Assembly: GCA_020720345.1 (NCBI GenBank)
Contig: DYOT01000057.1
Location: 1-7,737 of the forward strand
Direction of reading: 5' to 3'
Length of the DNA stretch: 7,737 nt
Source of the DNA: Candidatus Caenarcanum sp.
Lineage (GTDB): Bacteria; Cyanobacteriota; Vampirovibrionia; Gastranaerophilales; UBA9971
In this document: positions 1 to 4,543 of the stretch, piece by piece
Layout of the letters: every line of letters begins with the position of its first letter
Position numbering within the stretch: position 1 is the stretch's first letter
The notes under the pieces: generated by a model
Databases searched by the model: none
What the model was told of the DNA's origin: nothing
The model's input: the letters and a program-made list of their open reading frames with translations, nothing else
Translations under genes and position numbers: made by a program

Positions 1-65
1 AAGTTGATGCTGTACAAAAAGTTATCGACAAAAACATTGAAAAAGGATTCAAAACCCTCGGTTAA
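1..65 (+). CDS. 3' end of an unidentified gene (partial)
   Basis: The window opens inside a reading frame whose codons start at base 3 and end at the TAA at 63-65, giving the C-terminal tail VDAVQKVIDKNIEKGFKTLG. The tail looks like a charged amphipathic helix, and a strong terminator follows 44 bases downstream, which supports this being a genuine gene end. The other readable frame (from base 1) also stays open to a nearby stop but gives a less protein-like, Lys/Leu/Ser-rich peptide. Twenty residues are too few to name a family, and I do not recognise it. Confidence 0.55.
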   Translation, partial: VDAVQKVIDKNIEKGFKTLG

Positions 66-109
66 TTAAATAAATAACAAAACACGGGTCGTTAGCTGAT
101 ATAATAAAA

Positions 110-141
110 AAAGAGCTGTCTTTTAAAAAGACAGCTCTTTT
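110..141 (+). terminator. Rho-independent terminator, possibly bidirectional
   Basis: A perfect 15-base inverted repeat (110-124 against 126-140) has the core GAGCTGTC/GACAGCTC. In RNA the innermost A/T pairs would open to form the loop. The 3' arm runs into T138-T141 and then TATATA. The 5' side is preceded by an A-run (105-112), so the structure could also stop transcription from the minus strand. It lies just after the gene ending at 65 and most simply ends that transcript, insulating the HD-GYP gene downstream. Confidence 0.85.
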
Positions 142-204
142 ATATACTATTAATATCTTAAAAATATAAACCTTAATGAAAATTTAATTATTTTAGTAGC
201 AATT

Positions 205-254
205 TCCATCTTTAAAAATCGTTTTATTAATTATACAAATATTTTAAAGATGGA
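205..254 (+). promoter_or_regulatory. Long inverted repeat overlapping the HD-GYP ribosome-binding site
   Basis: Bases 205-217 and 242-254 are perfect reverse complements over 13 bases, with a 24-base AT-rich spacer. The right arm ends in GATGGA, which includes the first half of the Shine-Dalgarno GGAGGAG (252-258). If the transcript starts upstream of 205, the RNA can fold into a hairpin that hides the ribosome-binding site. If the promoter lies in the spacer (TATACA at 232-237 is a possible -10), the two arms could instead be a DNA operator pair. The repeat is directly visible; its role is inferred. Confidence 0.6.
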
Positions 255-267
255 GGAGCAAAAAATA

Positions 268-1104
268 ATGAGTTTTAGAGTTTCTATTTTTGGGTCAGAC
301 ATTCATCAAAATTTAAAAAGGACAGAACAAAAAAACATCCAAAAAGAACAGGGCAATTTTTTTAAGTTTCAAACAAATTTAAACGACAACGGTTCGGTCT
401 CTCAACAAAATTTTGTTTCTGCGCCAATTGCGACAAAATTATATTCTGAAAGCAGAATTCAAAAAACTGTCGAAAAAAATCCGGAATCTAAAAGCATTTT
501 TAGCAGCAGTTCTTTTCCAAAAATAAGTTTAATGCAAAATGCATGTAACGTCTCTGATATAGCAAAATCACTTATTCTTGCAATTCAGTCAAAAGACTCT
601 TATACAGGAGAACATTCAAAAGCGGTACAAAAATATGCTGAAACTTTTGCAAGGAAATTAAATTTATCAAGTTTTGATACTGAATGCCTTAGCCTTGGGG
701 CAGCTTTTCATGATATAGGCAAAATAGGCGTCTCCGAATCAATTCTTAATAAAAATGACAAGTTAAGCGACGAAGAATATGAACAAATTAAAAGACATAC
801 TGAGATAGGAAGCAAAATTCTTGACAACATGCCGGTTCTCAAAGAAAATATCGGAAAAATTGTGCGTCATCACCATGAAAGCTGGGACGGAACAGGATAT
901 CCCGATAAATTAAAAGGCGAACAAATCCCCGTACAGGCAAGAATGATTGCAATAATTGATTCATACCATGCCATGACAAGCAACAGACCCTACAGGCAAG
1001 GCATGCCAAAAGAAAAAGCTTCGGAAATTCTTCAAGACGGCGCAGGGAAGCAATGGGATCCTGAGCTTGTCGATAAATTTTTAGAAATTATTCCTGCTTT
1101 ATAG
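268..1104 (+). CDS. HD-GYP domain c-di-GMP phosphodiesterase
   Basis: This 278-residue protein probably hydrolyses cyclic di-GMP in the cytoplasm, by family knowledge of HD-GYP enzymes. The start at 268 is chosen over the in-frame ATG at 250 because GGAGGAG (252-258) sits 9 bases before it; the earlier ATG would place that Shine-Dalgarno inside the gene. Residues 1 to about 90 are rich in Asn, Gln, Ser and Lys and show no recognisable sensor or receiver domain. The HD-GYP domain spans about 97-278. Visible metal-ligand candidates are H116, H148-D149 (in HDIGKIG), H177, H202-H203 and D231. The signature HHESWDGTGYP is intact with GYP at 210-212, followed by TSNRPYR at 237-243. The usual second Asp of the DxxDAMTS motif is His here, a substitution I believe occurs in other members. 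The gene stands alone, is followed by a convergent gene 22 bases away, and has a hairpin over its ribosome-binding site. Confidence 0.93.
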   Translation: MSFRVSIFGSDIHQNLKRTEQKNIQKEQGNFFKFQTNLNDNGSVSQQNFVSAPIATKLYSESRIQKTVEKNPESKSIFSSSSFPKISLMQNACNVSDIAKSLILAIQSKDSYTGEHSKAVQKYAETFARKLNLSSFDTECLSLGAAFHDIGKIGVSESILNKNDKLSDEEYEQIKRHTEIGSKILDNMPVLKENIGKIVRHHHESWDGTGYPDKLKGEQIPVQARMIAIIDSYHAMTSNRPYRQGMPKEKASEILQDGAGKQWDPELVDKFLEIIPAL

Positions 1105-1126
1105 GATATATGCATACCTGCTTCGT

Positions 1127-1510
1127 TTATGAGGCTATATCAAAATCATAATTTTTCCACGCCTCGAATCCGCCTTCAAGTTCTATTACAGGGTAACCCC
1201 TCTCAGCAAGAATTAACGCAGATTTAGCAGCCAGATGACACTGCTGTGTATAGCAATACACTATATTAATTTTATCCTGAGATAATTTATTAAGGCTCAT
1301 TTCCGTTTCTGCCCCCGGAATTGATATGGCAGAAGGGATATGACCTTTTTCGTAATCTTCTCTTTTTCTAACATCAATAATTTCTATTGAATTTCTTTCT
1401 TCGTCCATAGATTTTTTCAGCTCTATGGGTCCGACTGTAAAGGCTACTTTATCTTCAAAATATTCTTTTGCTCTTTGCGTTTGTCTCGTAATATTTGCAA
1501 GTTTTGTCAT
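1127..1510 (-). CDS. Single-domain rhodanese-like protein
   Basis: This 127-residue cytoplasmic protein is probably a sulfurtransferase or a thiol-binding relative of PspE/GlpE. The rhodanese hallmarks are IIDVRKREDYEKGHIPSA (44-61) and the C-terminal EGGFEAW (112-118). The candidate catalytic Cys is C86. Its loop reads CYTQQCHLAA, so a second Cys (C91) sits five residues on, where ordinary rhodaneses carry Ser, Thr or Arg. A Cys pair in the active loop could mean redox chemistry rather than simple sulfur transfer, but that is inference. There is no signal peptide. Residues 1-25 are a short basic/amphipathic extension. AAAAGGAG lies 8 bases before the ATG. It follows the small membrane-protein gene by 38 bases on the same strand, so the two are likely cotranscribed. 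It converges on the HD-GYP gene with no obvious terminator between them. Confidence 0.88.
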   Translation of the reverse strand: MTKLANITRQTQRAKEYFEDKVAFTVGPIELKKSMDEERNSIEIIDVRKREDYEKGHIPSAISIPGAETEMSLNKLSQDKINIVYCYTQQCHLAAKSALILAERGYPVIELEGGFEAWKNYDFDIAS

Positions 1511-1548
1511 TCTCTTTTCTCCTTTTTATTGCCTTATAGTGTGTCTTA

Positions 1549-1671
1549 TCAAAATACTTTATATAAAACCAGTAAAATAAATGTGTTAAGCACAGAAATC
1601 AAAAATATTGGAAAAGATAAATATAAATGACTTTTTAACAATCTAAAAAAACCATTCGCAACTTTACTCAT
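1549..1671 (-). CDS. Small single-pass membrane protein (40 residues)
   Basis: This short frame runs from ATG (complement of 1669-1671) to TGA (complement of 1549-1551). It starts MSKVANGFFRLLKSHLYLSF and ends FILLVLYKVF. Residues 1-15 are basic and amphipathic (K3, R10, K14). Residues about 16-37 are almost wholly hydrophobic with one Pro, as expected for one membrane helix with a cytoplasmic N-terminus. The start is well supported: GGGAGG lies 4 bases before the ATG. It is 38 bases upstream of the rhodanese gene on the same strand, so it is likely the first gene of a two-gene operon and may bring the rhodanese to the membrane. I recognise no family. Chance is possible at this length, but the ribosome-binding site, hydrophobic pattern and operon position together argue for a real gene. 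Confidence 0.6.
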   Translation of the reverse strand: MSKVANGFFRLLKSHLYLSFPIFLISVLNTFILLVLYKVF

Positions 1672-1712
1672 TTTTCCTCCCAATAAAAATATAATCGCCT
1701 AAGCAGGTTTAA

Positions 1713-1750
1713 ATTAAACTTATGTTCTTAACGCTTAATTTAAGTTTAAT
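1713..1750. repeat. 10-bp inverted repeat upstream of the minus-strand operon
   Basis: ATTAAACTTA (1713-1722) and TAAGTTTAAT (1741-1750) are perfect reverse complements separated by 18 bases. They lie 42-79 bases upstream of the small membrane-protein start. They could form a leader hairpin or be two half-sites of an operator. The arms are AT-only apart from one C/G pair, so chance is a real possibility. Confidence 0.35.
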
Positions 1751-1762
1751 ATTCAAAAATTT

Positions 1763-1793
1763 TATATAACCCGACTGTACAGTTTTGTACCAA
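1763..1793 (-). promoter_or_regulatory. Possible MerR-type promoter for the membrane protein-rhodanese operon
   Basis: On the minus strand TTGGTA (complement of 1788-1793) and TATATA (1763-1768) each match a sigma-70 box at four of six positions, but they are 19 bases apart. The spacer holds the perfect palindrome ACTGTACAGT (1774-1783), centred almost exactly on it. An over-long 19-base spacer with a central dyad is the known architecture of MerR-family activated promoters. A second overlapping dyad, GTACA-N4-TGTAC, spans 1777-1790. Transcription would start near 1756 and leave a leader of about 85 bases. Both boxes are weak, so this is a hypothesis. Confidence 0.3.
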
Positions 1794-1909
1794 ATTATCA
1801 TTTTAATTCGGTTTTATGTTTTCGGATAAAACTCGTTTTCTTATTACTAATCGATTTTTCAGCCGAAAATAAATTCAATTTCGGCATAATAAATTTCTCG
1901 CAAATCCTG

Positions 1910-1939
1910 CTTTACATAAATTATCTTTGTAAAGATACT
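1910..1939 (+). promoter_or_regulatory. Candidate promoter for the first small RNA
   Basis: TTTACA (1911-1916, five of six matches) and GATACT (1934-1939, four of six) are separated by 17 bases, pointing to a start near 1946. The inverted repeat CTTTACA/TGTAAAG (1910-1916 and 1928-1934) covers the -35 box and spacer and could be a repressor site. It fits the terminated CU-rich transcript downstream. AT-rich DNA throws up such matches often, so confidence is moderate at best. Confidence 0.4.
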
Positions 1940-1945
1940 GTAACA

Positions 1946-2073
1946 ATATAAAAAAATCATTAAAGTTTTAATTCAAAAATGACGAAATTCATGATGTAAG
2001 GTCATTAAAGACCATACCCAAAACCTCCTCCCCGAGTCTAGTAAGTAGCCGCCTCATAAGCGGCCTTTTTTTT
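1946..2073 (+). ncRNA. Candidate small RNA with CU-rich anti-Shine-Dalgarno motif
   Basis: No protein frame of useful length crosses this stretch, yet it has a plausible promoter upstream and ends in a good terminator, giving an RNA of about 128 bases. Just before the terminator is CCTCCTCCCC (2024-2033), which is complementary to Shine-Dalgarno sequences and looks unpaired. Two alternative short hairpins precede it: ATGAC/GTCAT (1979-1983 with 2001-2005) and GGTC/GACC (2000-2003 with 2010-2013). They share bases and cannot form together. I match it to no known RNA family. It could also be the terminated leader of an unseen gene, but no gene follows for more than 500 bases. Confidence 0.45.
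2048..2073 (+). terminator. Rho-independent terminator
   Basis: GCCGC (2048-2052) pairs with GCGGC (2060-2064) around a seven-base loop, and eight T residues follow at 2066-2073. This is one of the few GC-rich spots in the intergenic region. It ends + strand transcription, and no + strand protein gene lies between the HD-GYP gene and this point. Confidence 0.85.
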
Positions 2074-2227
2074 GCGAAAAAAGCGGGAATAGAGCGTCCG
2101 GCTTTCGTTACAGCAAAGATCCTTCTATTGTTTAATAAATAATATTAAGAAATATTACTAAAATATATTTATTTTATATACAAAATGGCAATTTTTTATA
2201 TATGGATGTTTTTATATATGTACAAGG

Positions 2228-2404
2228 ATAAAACAAAACACACACAACACACTAACCTCAAAAAAATCTAAATAAACATACAAAGCTTATAAAATCTCAC
2301 TCAACTTACCTCAATCCCCTCTCCGTTACTTACCTCTCCCCTAATTACACTTCAAAAACCTTTACTTATCACAATACAAGACAGTTTCACAAACTGTCTT
2401 TTTT
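2228..2404 (+). ncRNA. Candidate second small RNA, almost free of G
   Basis: From 2228 to 2379 I count by hand about 47 C and only 2 G (2285 and 2325) in 152 bases; the stretch ends in a perfect terminator hairpin. Such RNA could hardly fold on itself. It contains two copies of ACTTACCTC (2304-2312 and 2328-2336), each followed by TCCCCT (2315-2320 and 2337-2342). These would pair with purine-rich ribosome-binding sites. Neither strand shows a usable protein frame. The 5' end is unknown: the DNA before it (2130-2225) is so AT-rich that a -10 box cannot be chosen. The neighbouring 1946-2073 unit has the same design. Confidence 0.4.
2378..2404 (+). terminator. Rho-independent terminator
   Basis: AAGACAGTTT (2378-2387) and AAACTGTCTT (2391-2400) form a perfect ten-pair stem around CAC, and T continues through 2404 (TTTTTT from 2399). 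The orientation is +, since the other side lacks a T-run. It ends the G-poor stretch before it, the main reason to think that stretch is transcribed. Confidence 0.82.
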
Positions 2405-2405
2405 A

Positions 2406-2420
2406 TTGCGGAGCAGGAGT
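2406..2420 (+). repeat. 15-bp direct repeat, copy 1
   Basis: TTGCGGAGCAGGAGT occurs here and again, perfectly, at 2480-2494. This copy starts just after the T-run of the terminator at 2378-2404. The element contains GGAG and AGGAG, so it resembles a doubled ribosome-binding site and is partly complementary to the CU-rich motifs upstream. A perfect 15-base match 74 bases apart in sequence this AT-rich is unlikely by chance. Confidence 0.7.
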
Positions 2421-2429
2421 AAAGCAAAA

Positions 2430-2479
2430 ATAAAGAGGAAACGATGAGTTTTCTCTTTATTTTGTGTAACTCATTTTAT
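2430..2479 (+). promoter_or_regulatory. Overlapping, mutually exclusive hairpins
   Basis: Two stems compete. A twelve-pair stem with one G-U pair joins 2430-2441 to 2449-2460 around a seven-base loop. A seven-pair stem joins ATGAGTT (2444-2450) to AACTCAT (2468-2474) and is followed by TTTATTT. The second could act as a weak terminator that forms only when the first is disrupted, an attenuator-like layout. Both are visible in the sequence; function is inferred. Confidence 0.35.
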
Positions 2480-2494
2480 TTGCGGAGCAGGAGT
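2480..2494 (+). repeat. 15-bp direct repeat, copy 2
   Basis: This is the second perfect copy of TTGCGGAGCAGGAGT. Like copy 1 it directly follows a hairpin and a T-rich tail (AACTCATTTTATT). The unit hairpin, T-rich tail, GCGGAGCAGGAGT therefore appears twice in tandem with unrelated stems, so the shared tail is not a by-product of a duplicated hairpin. Confidence 0.7.
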
Positions 2495-2615
2495 GTTTAA
2501 AAAAATTTTATTACGAAATATTAAGTTCGATTTTTATAAAACTGTCAACTTTTCTTATTTAGGGGTTTTATACCTATAAGCATATCAATAATAATTGATG
2601 AGTAAGACTCTTTAA

Positions 2616-4532
2616 ATGAAAATTTGTCTAGCGAATTATCAAAATTACGGATTTAATAAAGGCAGGCATAATTTGTCTTTCGGCAGGGCTTTGTCTGAAA
2701 AAGAACTTGAAGAATATACAAAAACACTTAATGATGCAAGGGAAATAATCGGAATAAAAAAAACATCTTTAATATTGCCTGATTTTTACAGCCCCGGCAG
2801 AACTTTGACCTCAAAAGAATCTTTTAATTTTATTAAATTAATGCAAAAAATGACAGGGGCAAATATTGTTCAAACGCTCCCTCGAAACCACGTAACTGAA
2901 CATAATCCAAGCCCTTACAGCGGCAGTTCTTTTGAAGTTGGAGAAAACTTAATTTATAATATTCCAAATTTAGAAGCTTCTTATAAAAATCTTTCGACAA
3001 ATCATCTTTTAAGACAGGAATTTGAAGATTTTATTAAAGAAAATCCTCATCTTGAAAGATATGGCATGATTGATGCCCTTAAAAAAGAATACGGAACAGA
3101 TTATTGGTCTCACTGGCAAGGAGCCAATGCGGAACTGGATAAAAATTTGTTTAATTATGACGATTCAGAAAAAATTCCTGATGAAATCCTGACCAGACAA
3201 AGAGAAATAATAGAAAAACATCAGGAAAAAATTAAATTTTATCAATATAAACAATTTGTTGGGAACAAACAGCATCTTGAATTAAAACAAAGCCTAAACA
3301 ATGAAGGCATAAAATTATATGGTGATTGCTTAATAGGCTTTAATCACAAAGACCAGTGGGCATTTAAACATGCTTTTTTCAGGAAGGGAAGACCTCTGGC
3401 GAACAGTGAATGGAAAAACCCCTGCCTTGATTTTGAAAAATTATATGAAGGAGATCCGAAAGAAAAAAAATTAGGTGCGGCGGGAAAAGTAATTAAGAAA
3501 AAATTTGATTTTTTCCTTTCAAATTATGACGGCATAAGAATGGATGCGGCACACCATTTAAGTCATCCAGTAGTTAACGGGGAGAAGCTGGAGCTGGGAC
3601 AGAAACTGATTGATATATTAAGAATGTCTGTTAAAGACCAAAATGCAAAAAGAGAGGCTAAACACCAGATATTAAAAGAAGATATACTTTTTGAGCTTCT
3701 GGGGATTGAGGCGGAAAAAGAAAAACATCTGACAAAAGATGAATTTTCTCACATTTGTATAACAAGATACGCAAACAATAGAGATGGTACAAACAAAAAA
3801 TATTCAAAAACGTATAAGCCATCTACGTATACATTGGGAATAGGTTCTCACGACGATGAATCTCTTATTAGAATTGCACAAGGTTATATTCCTTATACAG
3901 GACCTCTGGATGAGAATTTAAAAAAAGTTCAGGCTGAATTATTAAAAGAACATTTAAACACTTCTGTGGAAACTCCTGAAGAATTTAGAAATGCAAAGTT
4001 TGCAGAAATATTTACAGCAATAAACCAGTTTTTTACAGCTTCAGATGCTATAGGAGATGAAAGAAGATTAAACAATTCCGAAAACCAAAGGGAAAGCTGG
4101 AGAATTAATATTAATGACCTTGGAAAAAATCCTGAAGAAACTTATTTTAAAAATCTTTCTGAAGGAAAAGGGTTAAACACTCCTATTTCAATGGCTATAG
4201 CAATAAAAGCTAAATTAGGCGAAAATGAAAAAACAAAAGCTATTTTAAGCTCTCTGGATAAATTTGGAAAAATTTTAAAGGAGAAAGAGGGACCCTTCAC
4301 TATAGCCGAAGCAACAAAATTATTTGACAACACTAATAAAGGAAAAAATTCCCGGGTAGCAATCGCCGCAACCGCTGTGCTTGCCCTGGCAGGGTTTGCA
4401 GGATATTTATTTAGCCAGACCGGCATATTGAGGGCAAAAAAATTATCTCATATAAATATACCGGCTGCTTCTCCGACAAAAACAGATTATCAGCAAACGG
4501 AAACTTTTAAAAAGTTCAGCCTCAACAGCTAA
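2616..4532 (+). CDS. Divergent GH77 (4-alpha-glucanotransferase/MalQ)-like enzyme with C-terminal membrane anchor
   Basis: This 638-residue protein probably acts on alpha-1,4-glucans. GH77 traits in order: SPYSGSSF (99-106), like the family NSPYQ.FSAF block; LYGDCLIGFNHKDQWAF (234-250), like GD.PI.V...S.DVW; YDGIRMDAAHHL (304-315) with nucleophile candidate D310; E360 in LFELLG, aligning with the EDLG acid/base Glu; and GSHDDESL (410-417) with D413. The D310-E360-D413 gaps of 50 and 53 resemble the 47 and 55 of Thermus aquaticus amylomaltase (D293, E340, D395). The nucleophile motif reads RMDAA rather than GH77 RIDHF and looks more like GH13. At 638 residues it exceeds the roughly 500 usual for compact family members. 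The surplus is about 50 N-terminal residues and a tail with one hydrophobic helix (about 580-600). No Shine-Dalgarno is evident; an in-frame TAA directly abuts the ATG, so the start cannot lie further upstream. TATAAG (2575-2580) is a possible -10. Confidence 0.75.
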   Translation: MKICLANYQNYGFNKGRHNLSFGRALSEKELEEYTKTLNDAREIIGIKKTSLILPDFYSPGRTLTSKESFNFIKLMQKMTGANIVQTLPRNHVTEHNPSPYSGSSFEVGENLIYNIPNLEASYKNLSTNHLLRQEFEDFIKENPHLERYGMIDALKKEYGTDYWSHWQGANAELDKNLFNYDDSEKIPDEILTRQREIIEKHQEKIKFYQYKQFVGNKQHLELKQSLNNEGIKLYGDCLIGFNHKDQWAFKHAFFRKGRPLANSEWKNPCLDFEKLYEGDPKEKKLGAAGKVIKKKFDFFLSNYDGIRMDAAHHLSHPVVNGEKLELGQKLIDILRMSVKDQNAKREAKHQILKEDILFELLGIEAEKEKHLTKDEFSHICITRYANNRDGTNKKYSKTYKPSTYTLGIGSHDDESLIRIAQGYIPYTGPLDENLKKVQAELLKEHLNTSVETPEEFRNAKFAEIFTAINQFFTASDAIGDERRLNNSENQRESWRININDLGKNPEETYFKNLSEGKGLNTPISMAIAIKAKLGENEKTKAILSSLDKFGKILKEKEGPFTIAEATKLFDNTNKGKNSRVAIAATAVLALAGFAGYLFSQTGILRAKKLSHINIPAASPTKTDYQQTETFKKFSLNS

Positions 4533-4543
4533 ATTTCAGTAAA

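Noticed and set aside
250..267. Upstream in-frame ATG for the HD-GYP gene
   Set aside because: Using it would place the strong GGAGGAG inside the coding region and leave no ribosome-binding site; the ATG at 268 has ideal spacing.
1817..1873. 18-codon + strand frame starting MFSDKTRFLI
   Set aside because: No ribosome-binding site precedes it and its composition is what random AT-rich DNA gives.
1862..1885. Hairpin GCCGAAA/TTTCGGC as a terminator
   Set aside because: The stem has seven pairs with a ten-base loop and no T-run follows on either strand; no gene end is near enough to need it.
1672..2615. CRISPR array, tRNA or insertion sequence in the long intergenic region
   Set aside because: Only one 15-base repeat pair at 74-base distance, no cloverleaf, no transposase fragment and no terminal inverted repeats were seen.
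2598..2618. Five-codon mini-frame (MSKTL then TAA) abutting the ATG of the GH77-like gene, as a reinitiation leader
   Set aside because: It has no ribosome-binding site of its own, and such a short frame is expected by chance; it is only useful in fixing the upstream limit of the gene.
4142..4426. 94-codon minus-strand frame inside the GH77-like gene
   Set aside because: It lies wholly within a longer well-supported gene and has no recognisable domain.
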